Numbered from the stretch's first letter, positions 33,010 through 44,618 are shown. The stretch is DNA of 64,000 bases from Alitta virens (GCA_932294295.1 OW028584.1:35597969-35661968), one strand, 5' to 3'. Notes: generated by a model from the sequence alone, not told the origin. Program-made: numbers and translations.

Positions 33010-34851
33010 TCATCCCAAGAAAAACATGTCGTATGCATCTTCAGCTTCATCAACTAAATCCGCTTCATGAGTCGGTCGTTTTAATTCTTCTTCGGGAATA
33101 TCAACCTGATTAGGAACATGAAATATCGCAAGGCTTGAATTCATCGTCGAGTAGTCAAGAAGCGATTCCATGCTGCCGTCATAGAACTGGGTGTAGCTAA
33201 AGAAAGTGTTCTTGATGACGTCTTCTCGTTTTGTGTCTAGGGTAAGCGCCGAGCACTCTCCTCTCACACGGTAGATTCTCTCTTTGTGAACGACACAATT
33301 TCCCTCAGCAAAGAAAGGATAGATCCAGTCAACCTTCGTAAACTGATCTGTTTTAGGATCATACATCTCCGCATAATTGTCTGGGGTATCCAAAGTAAGC
33401 TGGACACCGATGATATAAATGAGGTCCTCAACCACACACATGGAATGACTGCTCCGCTTGTGTAACATATTGGACAAGCGATCCCATTGATTGGTGTCTG
33501 GGGAATAACGATACATAAAATCCATGCACTGTGTGTCACTTCTACCACCGCTGACATACACTTGGCCATTATACACACAAGCACCTGGAGCAAATACCCG
33601 ATGCGGGAAGCTCTCACTTTCAGTCCAAATGTCATTTACGATGTCATAAACAGATGTTGATGGTACGTCTCCGATTCTTTTCCGACATCCCCCGACAACC
33701 ATGATTTTCGTTGAACCATCTGAATACTCCACAGCAACGGCAGAATGACCTACTCGTCCTGTACTCAGGCATGCCATCATTCTCCAGCGATTTAGTACAG
33801 GGTTGTACTTCAGCACATGTGGAGAGGCAATAGTATCATTTCCATCTTCTTCGTCATAACCATACTGATATCCACCAATGAGAAAGACGATGTTATTGAT
33901 GACGACGGATGCATTGCATTCACGGTAATGTAAAGGCATAGGAAGAGGTTCAATGTTATTCTGTTGGCGCCAAAATCGAGCTTCGTTAATATCATCATCA
34001 CCTAACCCGACAGCTTCATGGATAAACTCCCCAGTATCTCCCCCAAACGCTGCTAAGACTGGTAAACCACGTGGTGTGCTGAATCGACCACCCAAAATTG
34101 GTTGCATGCGTTCATCCTCCAGGTAATGAATAGCTTTTTGAATCATTTTCTGGCAATATTCGGATGCTATATATTGATTGTCATCGCCGTTCGCATAGCC
34201 CTGTAGGACATCCAAATCCATTAGAGCAAACCTGACTTCTTGCAAAATTTCAATCGCCGTTTCCTCACCAGACTGAGTCTCACCTAGCCACCACAATACA
34301 GCTCCAAAAATCTGGTTTTCATCTGTCTCCGATACTTGTTCGTGCTGCAATACTGCTTTGAATATCTCTGGCTTCAACCTAAACATTGAAAAATCTTCTA
34401 TAAACTTATAGAAGTTCTTAGCAATAACTGTCACAGCCTTTTCAAAGATAGGAGACCCACTGAATTCTTCTGTTAAGCCCAAGTAAATAACACAGTTCTC
34501 GACATTGATATTATCAGACATGTATTCTTCACAATATGTTGTAAGTTCTTCTGCTTGCAAGTATGTCGCAATGCCATATACTTCCTCTATATTCTCATCA
34601 GTTAGATGAACCCGTCCACTATACACATAACACAAGAAACTTTTGAAATTTGCCGCTGTTTGTCCAATCAGTTTGATTTCATTTTTATCCTTTTCTTGGA
34701 AACCTGAAGTGAACATAGCACGGAAGAAGTCACTGCTCGCTGCAAGAACCAGTTTATGAACATTGAATTTCTCCTTTTCCACTGCAACAATGACATCACA
34801 CAATTCACCCCGCTCTCGCATGTCCGATATGTTCTTCAACAGAACACCCAT
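33010..34851 (-). CDS. BTB-BACK-Kelch (KLHL-type) protein, last coding exon
   Basis: The frame runs from ATG 34851 to the stop at 33010 (613 residues), within an exon whose acceptor (TTTGTTTCAG, next base 34888) gives 12 extra in-frame codons. BTB domain about 8-115 (GELCDVIVAVEKEKFNVHKLVLAASSD..., FFRAMF), BACK about 120-225, Kelch repeats about 285-560 with double-Gly motifs (FLIGGYQYG, IMVVGGCRK, VYVSGGRSD). The acidic C-terminus ends DMFFLG. KLHL proteins are usually substrate adaptors of CUL3 ubiquitin ligases; that role is inferred from architecture. The exon lies on the same strand between the two gelsolin exon blocks, and a CpG-richer stretch near 37000-37150 could be its promoter. 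Confidence 0.9.
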   Translation of the reverse strand: MGVLLKNISDMRERGELCDVIVAVEKEKFNVHKLVLAASSDFFRAMFTSGFQEKDKNEIKLIGQTAANFKSFLCYVYSGRVHLTDENIEEVYGIATYLQAEELTTYCEEYMSDNINVENCVIYLGLTEEFSGSPIFEKAVTVIAKNFYKFIEDFSMFRLKPEIFKAVLQHEQVSETDENQIFGAVLWWLGETQSGEETAIEILQEVRFALMDLDVLQGYANGDDNQYIASEYCQKMIQKAIHYLEDERMQPILGGRFSTPRGLPVLAAFGGDTGEFIHEAVGLGDDDINEARFWRQQNNIEPLPMPLHYRECNASVVINNIVFLIGGYQYGYDEEDGNDTIASPHVLKYNPVLNRWRMMACLSTGRVGHSAVAVEYSDGSTKIMVVGGCRKRIGDVPSTSVYDIVNDIWTESESFPHRVFAPGACVYNGQVYVSGGRSDTQCMDFMYRYSPDTNQWDRLSNMLHKRSSHSMCVVEDLIYIIGVQLTLDTPDNYAEMYDPKTDQFTKVDWIYPFFAEGNCVVHKERIYRVRGECSALTLDTKREDVIKNTFFSYTQFYDGSMESLLDYSTMNSSLAIFHVPNQVDIPEEELKRPTHEADLVDEAEDAYDMFFLG

Positions 34852-35448
34852 TGTTCTGCGATCCTTGCACTGTCCACTCAAAACAAACCTGAAACAAAGA
34901 ACACAGTCGTAAAGCCACATTATCATGCTAAATGTGTAAAATCAATTGAGGCATTATTCAAATACTATGATAAAGATAACAGGTAGCCCCTAATTATTAC
35001 ATGATTACAGCATGTATAGATCTATACAGGATTTCGTGGAAATTTTAACGTACATGCAACTGTGCGAGTGAAATTTAGAAAGGGGCGGGGAAGTAGAGCA
35101 GCTTCAGTGTGTTGTCATCAGCATAATTATATACATGGCATGTGCTTTGCAGATCATACAAAAGTCATAAATAAAAATATTAACAGAATAGGACCCATGA
35201 TCTCTCATGCAAAAAAATATTCTATCCATGTTATATAACTTATAATAATAGCATAACTATTTTTGGTTAATCTTAATTTAATTTTCTTTCTTTTTATTGA
35301 AGGTGCCACCATTACAGCTAATGCTTAGGTGGTTTCCTGATGGACCTATATTTATAACAGATTAAAATTCATAGTTAACATCATGTAATTTTTCTACTGT
35401 ATAATAATAATTTTTGTACCATTTCATCAAAATAAAGTATCTATATAT

Positions 35449-36669
35449 CTATATAATTATGCTGATGACAACACACTGTCTTTCTCACACAGTAACCCAG
35501 CTATAATTAAAAGCACATTAGAACAAGCTTCTCAACAAGCAATGAGATTGTTTAATGTAAACTTCATGAAAGCCAACCCATCTAAATTTCAGGCCATCTG
35601 CCTTAGCAAAGAGAATGTATCTATTGACTTTGAAATTGGTAGTCATGTAATCAAGTCAGACTGTTAAACTATTAGGGGTAAACTTTGATAACAGGTTAAA
35701 TTTTCAGAATTATGTATCACTTATCTGTAAAAAAGCAGCTCGACAGATAAATGCCTTAGCTTGCCTTACAGAGGCTATGTAAAAACCTTGACTATACAAG
35801 TAAACTCCACCCAGGAAATGTAGCCAAGGCAAATCTCGCAAAGTTGGGGTATCATCATAATTTATTCATGTGGCCCGGCCAGGGGTAGTGGTCAGGCATG
35901 TCACGGCAGGGTCAACTCATTTAAATATAACTTTGGCTCTCTGCTGATTGGCTAGTTTGGAGCCCTATCTCGACTTATTTACTGGAGCCTTTGCTGGAGT
36001 GGTAAACTCAGGATCTATGAGTCTTTTGTTGCTTCAAACTTTGTTTATTGCTCAACTGTCTATAATTCTTTTACAATAGGGCAGGATAAAAAACTTGAAG
36101 AACTAAACGAAATGGCAATAAGACTTAATATCTGCAATGACTACGATAACCCATGATAATTTACTGTCAAAGAAAGGTAAAAGAATGTTATATGTTACAC
36201 ATAAAATTAATCTAGTTGAATTTGTTTACAAAGTGCTTTACAAAATAGCACCTCCAGTGAATTGCATAAAGTCAGTTGTGTTCTTTACATTGATAGGTAA
36301 CATATTCCATACCAGAGGACCTTGATAAGCAATTAAACGCATGCCAAATTGGACTGTATTGTACACTGGTTTCATTAATTTGAAGTTATCCCTCATATCA
36401 TATGGAGTGACTTGTCTAGTAAAGAAGGAATTTTCCCAAAATGTGTTAAGAAGTAGCAATGTTCTTAGTACATGTCAATGAGGCAAAGTTCAGCATTTTA
36501 TGTAAAAGAAACAGCCTGTAAAATTTAACTTACACAATGTTATTAACTCATCTATTTATGTCTCATATATTTATTTGTATTTCACCTTGTTTTTTTGTCA
36601 CAATTTTCTGCTTTATTGTTATTTGTATCACTACCGACTTGAAATAAAATGTTATCTTATCGTATCTTA
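35449..36669 (+). mobile_element. CR1-like LINE 3' portion with insertion and internal inversion
   Basis: Opens with the RT catalytic motif YADDNTLSF, then MKANPSKFQAICL. The coding sense is interrupted at 35808-36001 by a small transposon, resumes as KLRIYESFVASNFVYC and continues to VYKVLYKIAPP near 36250. The next stretch (about 36255-36445) carries the expected following residues on the opposite strand (PYDMRDNFKLMKPVYNTVQF ... LVWNMLPINVKNTTDF). A plus-sense 3' UTR with AATAAAATG and the (TTATC)n-type tail TTATCTTATCGTATCTTA ends at about 36669. It is a dead copy. Confidence 0.8.
35808..36001. mobile_element. 194-bp hAT-like insertion with 8-bp target duplication
   Basis: GTAAACTC occurs at 35800-35807 and again at 36002-36009. 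The insert begins CACCCAGGAAATG and its other end is the complement of CACTCCAGCAAAGG, a short imperfect TIR. Removing the insert and one duplicate restores the LINE frame (DYTSKLRIYES). Eight-bp duplications are typical of hAT transposons. Confidence 0.8.
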
Positions 36670-37445
36670 GCTAGGGGATGGGGAAGTGAAGATCTCCAGT
36701 CTCTCCCTTAGAACTGCCCAGAAAACCCTAAATACAATTTATAGCCTTTTTTTGTTTTTCTTTTTAAAGCAAATCAATACATGAATTATTATTTCTCCTC
36801 TTTAAGTTTTATAGCAAATATAGGCATCTCCAAGTTTAATCAGCCACTGTAGCGAAGATATGACAGCGTGACAAATCATTTCTTGCATTACTTTGATAGA
36901 TTACCATTCCATTATGTCAGGTTACCGCTAATTCGACGAAATCCACCAAATATTTACCTTTAAATTCATTCAAATCATCCTAAACTCCGCCTTTCTCGCT
37001 CAACACATTCCTCCAAAAATCGGACGCAGTGCAGTTTTAATCCGGTAGGTGCCGTCAAGGAAGAAAAATAAAACACGAGATGCCGCTAGTAGTCCCATAA
37101 AATACGGGGTGTGCGGAACGTCCGCACGAGCACTTGCAAGTTCCAAGCAACCAATAAGTCTAAAAAAGCTGATTTGATATTGGCTATATATGCAATTCTC
37201 ATATGTTTCTATTACAAATGGCCGAAAATTCATGATGGGAAAGATTTGATTATATATGCATGCATTTTAAAAATCTGACACCTGCCAGAACTTTTTTAAT
37301 TTTGGATACATAGTAGAAAATTTACACTTGACATACAGTTGGAAGCAGAATTATTAATTTGTCATTTATGTCCTGCAATGAATGTTATAGTTAAAACATT
37401 TTCAAGCAAATTCCAGGGGGTAGAATAATTCTGATTCCGTTAACC

Positions 37446-37538
37446 ACAGGCGCCAGCCGGAAAATAATTTATCATTGCTTGCTCTTTGGCTTATAATAAT
37501 TATTAGGTAGTTAGTGTAATTTTCCGGCTAGCGCCTGT
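37446..37538. mobile_element. 93-bp miniature inverted-repeat element
   Basis: ACAGGCGCCAGCCGGAAAAT and, inverted at the right end, ACAGGCGCTAGCCGGAAAAT. It lies 18 bp beyond the donor of gelsolin exon 37683-37556. The target duplication is unclear. Confidence 0.6.
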
Positions 37539-37555
37539 AATTGGTCACCACTCAC

Positions 37556-37958
37556 ACAAAAGGTCGAAAGTATGATCTGAAACGCATTGATTCCTTCCCT
37601 TGAACTTCTCGATGAATTTCTGCTTGAAATTTTAATTTCTCATCCAAGTCAGAAGCTTTGTGAGCTCCGGTAGGGTAATCATCCTGAAAAAAGGAAAATT
37701 AGATAAATAGCTTGATAGATAGTTAGTTTGACAGTTTGACAGTTTGACAGTTGACAGTTTGATAGATAGATAGATAGATAGATAGATAGACAGATAGTTA
37801 GTTAGATAGATAGACAGACAGATAGATAGATAGATAGATAGTTAGTTAGATAGACAGACAGATAGTTAGTTAGATAGATAGAATGGATATAGATACATAG
37901 AATAGAATAGATAGATAGATAGATAGATAGGCAGATAGATAGATATATAGATAGATAC

Positions 37959-37991
<33 letters not shown>

Positions 37992-39469
37992 CAGATTGAT
38001 AGATTGATAGATAGATAGATATATTGATAGATTGATAGATTGATTGATAGATAAATTTATTTATCAGTGAATGTGATTTCGAGATTTATTTATTGATTGA
38101 TTGGTTATACCGTGCTATTTTTGACTCCTTTGCCAATCCACAGGTGAATGTGATTTCGAGATTTTGTGCCGTCCATGCTTCTTTCAGACTAAAAGTAAAA
38201 TGTGAATTAAAATTAAATTTAAATTAATCGATATGAATGTGCAAATGCTTTTGAGTAGAAAACACAAATATGGGCCTATTCTCGTTTTATCTCAAGGATA
38301 GGCTAGGACAATAAAACTAAAAACATGATAGATAAATAAAATAAATACATAAATATAATACAAACATGTAGAGCTAAGAAAACTTCATCTTCATAAAAGT
38401 GTCCATAGAGTTCCTCCGGCCAATGTACAGCATTGTGATCCTGCAAATATTTGATAAAATTCAGTTGTTTTGTACATACAGCCCTTTACGACATGTTAAT
38501 GCTCATTAAGATTGTCTGAGACCCATGGAGATTCCTCACAGCTGGGCTGAAATTTTTTTTTATGAAATGTTTTGCAAGTTTGTTTTTTGTCTTTTATTCT
38601 TGCATAAATTTTGGAAGTTGATAATTTTCTTACTGAGATGCGCCATATTTTCAAGCCATTGTGTCTGTGGATTGAATCAAATTTGCTTCCAATGCCAGAA
38701 TTTTCGGCATCTGAAAATAAGATTCAATAATGAGTAGAGCGCCTGGGCTTTATTTTTAATGTATTATTTTATTTATTTGACATTTTATTGGTTTTAAAGG
38801 CCCTATTGAAAACGAACGTTGCTGATAAGGCAAACTGAGATGATCTATACTTTATTTATTAAAGTGTTTACGTAATCTATAATCTAATTATAGAACACTC
38901 TTAGAAAGATTGTAGGCCTATAATATATTATGTGAAACAGTGATGCTGGTTAACTTACATGTTCAATGTCTGAATTTTTGTCTGAGGAAAAACAATATCT
39001 TGGCTTTTAAACAAAATTTTGGACTGACACCAGAAAAACAAACATTTGTCTGAAACAGTCATTTCTAAGAGTGAAACATTCAAATTGCAGGCTGAATAAA
39101 GTAGCCAGTTCATTTTAAAATAAAGCACCAACCAAAAAGGCTGTCTTGAAAATCAGCATCGAACAATTGGAGGTCACTGTCCTTCCATTCACACCTTCCA
39201 CCCTCTGTGACGTCATCACCTCCTAGCAGTGCATGCCATCTGACGACCTTTTGAGGAACATTTCCATTGCTTGTGTTGCCTTTGCTCTGAGAAGGAATTA
39301 ATTTTAAAGTAAAACGTGTAATACACATTCATGGATGAACAATTGTTATAATGCAGAAACACAGGCTGTTAAATTGATATCCACTTACAGAAAGGACAGC
39401 TGTCACATATCCTGTCATTCTTACCTTTGATTTTGTTTTCCTATTCCCTGACCTGACATTCGAAGCCAT
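37556..39469 (-). CDS. Gelsolin-domain protein, N-terminal exon block (six exons)
   Basis: Exons (minus): 39469-39425 (ATG), 39286-39133, 38710-38634, 38440-38384, 38188-38111, 37683-37556; phases are consistent throughout. The conceptual protein starts [15 protein letters not shown] and forms one gelsolin repeat: [45 protein letters not shown] and [20 protein letters not shown]. The usual DSYIVL.TY strand after YGHFYE.D is not seen, and exon 4's donor (GAA|GTTTTC) is weak, so part of an exon may be missed. The last exon ends at RPFV in phase 2. The C-terminal gelsolin block at 26826-30690 is the likely continuation; the BTB-Kelch exon at 34888 would also splice in frame. Confidence 0.75.
37705..38062. 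repeat. (GATA)n / (TAGA)n microsatellite
   Basis: About 350 bp of GATA repeats with interspersed GACA and GTTA variants, starting after a (TTTGACAG)n run at 37718-37750. It is intronic between gelsolin exons 5 and 6. Confidence 0.85.
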
Positions 39470-39479
39470 TTTTCTGCAA

Positions 39480-40690
39480 CATAAATTGCAAAACGAGACT
39501 TTAAAAGGCAGCAAAAAGCAGATAGTCCACGTGTTAACGTAATGATATTCTTACAAAATCACAGGAATTATTTCTTAAGAAACCACCATTATTATCTATA
39601 GTACCAAATTAAGACCACCGAAATATGAACATTTGCTATTATAATTAACTAACATTATCAATAATTAAGGCCACCCAGCCTCCAAGGCCCAGGCAAAAGG
39701 CCCGTCATTCAGAATTTTTCATTTCATATGTATAATTATTGCAAAATGTACTACCCAATGCACATTGCCTTAAAGGTAATATAGAACACTGCCTTAACCA
39801 CTCAATCATAATTCAGATGTGTAGTAAGTTATAACCATTACATATCATTTGGTTGTGGTGAAACTGAATCAATAACTGGTTCTTAGATCATACAATCAGC
39901 TTAAAGGAGCACTTACCTCCAGTATAGGTACAACCTTTATGGTATTTCAGTCTTCAGAGAGCCCTTATGTTTACATGGAGTCTTTTCTCAGCAAATAACG
40001 TGCTTGGGGAAGTCTTTTTTTAGCACATTTTTCACGCATGGTCACGGTCCATCTATTTACCTTAGCTTTTACATGCCGTAATTTTTGCTATTTCTTGTCA
40101 ATATCAAACGTGGTCAGTGAGTGTAATATCAACGCCATTATATGCCAAACTACAGTCAAGTATAGTTCTTGCTAAGTATTTATAAATACCTAAGGGCCTT
40201 TTAAAGTCATGGATGACCTACACTAAGGTCACAGGTCGTCATGCTCTGTTTGTCAGGTCTTTAAGAGCAATTTAAGACAAATAGACGGCCAGAGAAGCAT
40301 GAAATAACAAATATTTATATTTAATATATAAAGCTAGGATATGAGACCAATTTCACTAGGAATGGAATTCTAAATAGGCCTATATGTCTTTATATGTCCC
40401 AATGCTTAGCCGGCTGACACGGACAGCTGCTATAGGCATACGTAATGATGAGATGATACGGTTTGGAGTCCAAGCCATGTTACATTTACCCTGTGGGTGG
40501 TATATTTGTCACCAGAGCAACTATAAATGGAAATGTACTTCTTGTAAATTACCTGTTTCTTGAACAAAGTTAAATTCTGTTAATTTTATATTCCCTCAAC
40601 TTAATCATAATGGGCCGAAAGCATTGATGTGGACATATATAAGCTCATACAACTATTATTACAAGCTTCTGAGAAGAGACAATAAAATAT
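39480..40690. other. Gene-free stretch upstream of the gelsolin-domain gene
   Basis: No exon is supported. The first coding exon of the gelsolin-domain gene has a possible acceptor (TTGCAG, 39474-39479), so a 5' UTR exon may lie here; 39900-40060 is a candidate but unproven. Confidence 0.35.
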
Positions 40691-40699
40691 ATACAATTT

Positions 40700-41068
40700 A
40701 AATGGAATGAGTGCAAGACAGATTAAGTGCCTGTGCACTCTAGTCATGCTGGTATGACTGGTCAGCCCCGTGAAATTAGTTGTCCTCTTTCTGGCCCTAA
40801 TCCCAACAGATCACTTTCAAAGGCAAGGTTTATAGAATCACAGCTTATTATTTAGGTTGTTTATTAGTCATGTGAGATTGTGTAACGTCACTCTCCACTT
40901 TTAAGTTGCACTTGAAGCATTACGTTTTTACTCATTTTTGATTTATGTTCTTTTTAATGTGATATTTTATATCATATTTGATTTTTTTTCTTATCGGAGC
41001 CAATTGTAAAACATGTTTATCTGAATTGTTACCCTGAATAAATACATTTTATCAATCAATCAATCATG
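40700..41068 (+). mobile_element. LINE 3' end with (ATCA)n tail
   Basis: The stretch ends TACCCTGAATAAATACATTT followed by TATCAATCAATCAATCA. An AATAAA plus short tandem tail is characteristic of CR1/L2-group LINEs. Coding remnants are not recognisable. Confidence 0.5.
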
Positions 41069-42077
41069 TAAATGTATCGATCCCATGATACTGGTTCCAA
41101 GAAACGAATGGAATGCTGATAACAGGTAATTTGACCTCAGAGAAACTAGAACTCTATTTTGATCAAGCATTTACCATGTGGGTGGGATTTGATTCTTGCT
41201 TAAGCGGTTCCATGCACAGACACAGAACACAGGGAATTACACATGCATTTGTCGCCTCTGGTATCTTTGGTTGATAATTTGTTAAGATTAGGCCTATATG
41301 ATAGATATATTTATAGGGATATTTATTTGATTTCCAAAAATCGTTGAATTTGATGGCGAACACTGCTAGTTCATCACACAATGGATTGTACATTAAAGAA
41401 ATACTATGTCATTCAAATTATACCTGATCCAAAATGGACTTTCACATTTCACCCCTGATCATCAGGCACCTGGTCATAGTTTCCTCATTTGCATAAGTGC
41501 AATTCATTTGCAATTGTAATTAATGACCATTGTTATCTCTCATGTGACTCTACCACTCGATCACTTCAAACTAACTGATCACTCGAGACAGGTGAGTTTT
41601 CTACAGCTCCTACAAAATTTCAGTTCTTTTAATTGTAGAGATGCATTATTGAAATGTGAATATATGTGGCTAATAATTATATTGCATATTTTATTTAACA
41701 CAAGACCAATCTACTATATTAGGATCCATAATTAATGTCCCAATTGTTTTTCTACCATATTTTTTTCATAAAAAGCTTGAAGCAGCATATAATGGACAGA
41801 CATAGTCAATCTCCTTTTCTAACTCATGAAAAACCCCCATTTGAAGTATAATTAATTTCAGGCTTAATTCCTATCATTGCTATGATGACGTTTTGTTATG
41901 GTCACAGAGAAGCAACAGAAATTGCAATGGATAATATAGTAAACTTTAAGGTATTTCTTTCCCAAAAGTGTTTCTATCAATTAGATACGAAAACAGGTGG
42001 ATATTTATTTTGAATCTCACCGTATATAGCTGCACTTGCAGGATACGTTTCACATTCTTTTTCAATTGAATATTTTG
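41068..42077. other. Gene-free stretch left of the 6 kb element
   Basis: AT-rich with no supported exon, repeat or RNA gene. Confidence 0.4.
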
Positions 42078-42115
42078 TACGGAAGCCATTTTAGGACATG
42101 AGAAAAAAAAATTTA

Positions 42116-42290
42116 AATTGTATAAACGATGTAGTAAATTGTATATACGAAATACTAAATCGTATATACGAAGTACTAAATCGTATATACGAAATACTAA
42201 ATCGTATATACGAAATACTAAATCGTATATACGGAATACTAAATCGTATATACGGAATACTAAATTGTATATACAAATTACTAAACTGGC
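42116..42290. repeat. 21-bp minisatellite, left array
   Basis: About eight units of ATACTAAATCGTATATACGAA, each centred on the palindrome CGTATATACG. Because 21 is a multiple of three it stays open on both strands, giving misleading heptad-repeat frames (NRIYEIL). It is not a gene. Confidence 0.85.
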
Positions 42291-42420
42291 CATATCTTAG
42301 TTAATATTTGGTCTACAGTGATGTGCAACCTATGTAGAGACTCGTCTTGGGCAGGGCTATCTCATAAACAAAGTTAGAAAATTCTAGATACAATTTGATC
42401 TGTGACAACATGTCCGTATA

Positions 42421-42931
42421 CCCAGCTCTTTCTATCAAGCCCCAGTCTTCCCTTCCCTTCTTAGTAGTATTTCCTGTAGTTGGGTTTACTATGTGATGCT
42501 GACTTTAATTGTACCATGCTACATTTGAATAATATCTTGATCCATGCTTATTGCATATTGTCAAATTGCATAAGTATTACATATAACCTGCAATTATAGA
42601 CCAAACATGGATGATATCAGGAAGGAGGACTTTAAAATAACTTTTCCCATCAATCTAGGAGGGATCCAAGACAGATAGATAGATAGAAAGATAGACAGGT
42701 GATAAATTAGATAGATAGATATGGGAAATGCAGCCCTCTAAGGCAAGTATTTGCCACTATCGAGGGTTGATTGATGAGATGAGAGGGAGGAGGAGTCCAC
42801 CCATGTTACACTCTTACCCCATCAAATAAAAGGGGAGGGGAGGGAAGGAAAGGGAAAGGGAAGGAAAGGGAAAGGAAAGGAAAGGGACAGGGAAGGAAAG
42901 GGAAGACTGGGGCCTGATAGAAAGAGCTGGG
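42421..42931. mobile_element. 511-bp inverted-repeat element with purine tract
   Basis: CCCAGCTCTTTCTATCAAGC at the left is inverted at the right (CCCAGCTCTTTCTATCAGGC, minus), TIR about 36 bp including AGTCTTCCCTTCC. The interior has a (GATA)n patch at 42675-42720 and an 80-bp polypurine run at 42830-42908. It is nested in the 6 kb element. Confidence 0.6.
42830..42908 (+). repeat. Polypurine (GGGAAA)n tract
   Basis: About 80 bp of nearly pure G/A (GGGGAGGGGAGGGAAGGAAA...), with mirror-like symmetry capable of triplex DNA. Confidence 0.75.
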
Positions 42932-42939
42932 TTTAAAGA

Positions 42940-43900
42940 CAAGGGTAACTAGAAAACTGAAACTGCTGAACAGTTTCGAGGCTTCACCTGCATTCTGATT
43001 TCAGAAAGTATAACTTGATGAAGAGAAATTAAGTGAAAGAATAAGCACTGTTTGCAAGGCATTAGATTTGTTGCAGTGGTAGGCTCAGCAAGCTACCATT
43101 GAGCAAGGGCCATCTTTAAAGACTTCGCTGCATGTCGGCCGCGATAGCAAAACCGCCACAGCAACCAAGACATCCCACAGGAATCGAGCTGACTTCCTGC
43201 CGCATGCGGCTTTTCAAACAGCATCAGAATCTGTGCGGTACAAGCAAAGAATGTATGTTCAAAGTGGGCAGCCTCGGCCAGACCGTTAACCTTCCGCTCA
43301 TTACAGACGCCTCTTTACACATGTTTATCACATGATGAAGATATGGATCTGCCCCTGAATTCAGTGCAATGCAATTTATGACATGACATTCAATGACGCA
43401 TTTCACCCCTGCTTGCCTGCTTGGTGCACACAATCGACAATCCAAATGACAATTTCATGAAATTCACATACTGCTTTGGCTAGTATTTTCTTGCAATATT
43501 AAAAAAAGGTTTGATGAAATTCACATACTCTTTGAGCAAAGTATTTTGATGACAGAATATCGGAGAGCCATTATGGCTATTGCGGTTGCAACAAAGAGAC
43601 TGAACAAAAAAAGGAATCCTAGCAGGAAGAGGACATTTCCAGGTAGAGTGTAGTGGCACTGAATCCAGAAGGGGGTAGTAGTGATGGTAAAAGACAATGT
43701 TAGAACAGTGGAGAATTAGAGTATACAATATGATTGTGGAATTGTGGAATGAGGAAATGGAGGCGGTAGTAGTTTTCTGAAAATTTTATTAAGTGAAATA
43801 CTGGTTTTGATCTATGCATTGGACAGATTTATAGTAATACAGTAAATGGTGATAAGGTAAAATGTAATCATTGGCACCGTATGGAAGTGGAGTATGTAAG
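42940..43900. other. Unassigned interior of the 6 kb element
   Basis: No supported gene. The patch 43075-43330 is GC-richer, with a 67-codon plus frame of no known family. ATGAAATTCACATACT recurs at 43457 and 43514. Confidence 0.35.
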
Positions 43901-43916
43901 ATATATATAGACTATC

Positions 43917-44218
43917 TACAGGAACAAAAATGAAATATATACAAATACAAAGAAATGCTGAATGTACCTATGGCTAGACTATTCTACGTGAAGAGAAATA
44001 TAATAATATACAAAACAAATAAAAGGAAATGCTGAATGTAGCTTAATATGTTGTAGTATTTAAATGGATGTATAGACTATTCTACATGAAAAAAAAATAT
44101 AAGAATCACTAATATAAGGAAATGCTGAGTGTAGCTCGATATGTTTTGGTATTTGAATATATGTATATGGACTATTCTACATGAGCAAAAATATGAGAAT
44201 TACAAATACATGTAAATG
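43917..44218. repeat. Three tandem copies of a 95-110 bp unit
   Basis: Each unit includes AAGGAAATGCTGA(A/G)TGTAGCT, an ATATGTT.T.GTATTT segment and GACTATTCTAC(A/G)TGA. Copies start near 43950, 44020 and 44115. Located downstream (3') of the OB-fold gene. Confidence 0.65.
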
Positions 44219-44618
44219 GATGAGAACATTGATAAAGTAAAGGAATGTATATAAAAATGTAAAAGTAACTACACATATTTACAATGAAAAAAAGTGAATA
44301 GAGTAACAAAATGATGCAGATAGATGGTATGTGTACATTATGGAATGGATGATAGTAATAAGCACAGTTAGTATAGCTAGAGCATGTAAAGTAGCTAGTA
44401 ATGTACATAGAAATATGGGAAAAGCAGTAACTACTAAATAAAGGTAACGAAGTGAATAAAAAGGCCGTAATGGTTATACAATAGTGTACAATAGTGTACA
44501 AAGTCTACGCAAAAACTACAGAAATGAACATAGGAAAGTTTAGAAATACTAAGAGACTGATAGGGGTAGTATATACTAGGGGTAGCACAAAAGCAATATA
44601 AACAGTGAGTTTATTCAC

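Noticed and set aside
35449..36669. Twin-priming origin of the LINE inversion
   Set aside because: Twin priming inverts the 5' segment; here the inverted block is internal and the 3' UTR is in the original orientation.
42098..42304. Frames of heptad repeats (NRIYEIL, FRIYDLV) on both strands
   Set aside because: They are translations of the 21-bp minisatellite; a period divisible by three stays open by chance.
44172..44501. 109-codon Tyr/Ile/Phe-rich frame
   Set aside because: It overlaps a non-coding tandem array and the composition is that of translated AT-rich DNA.
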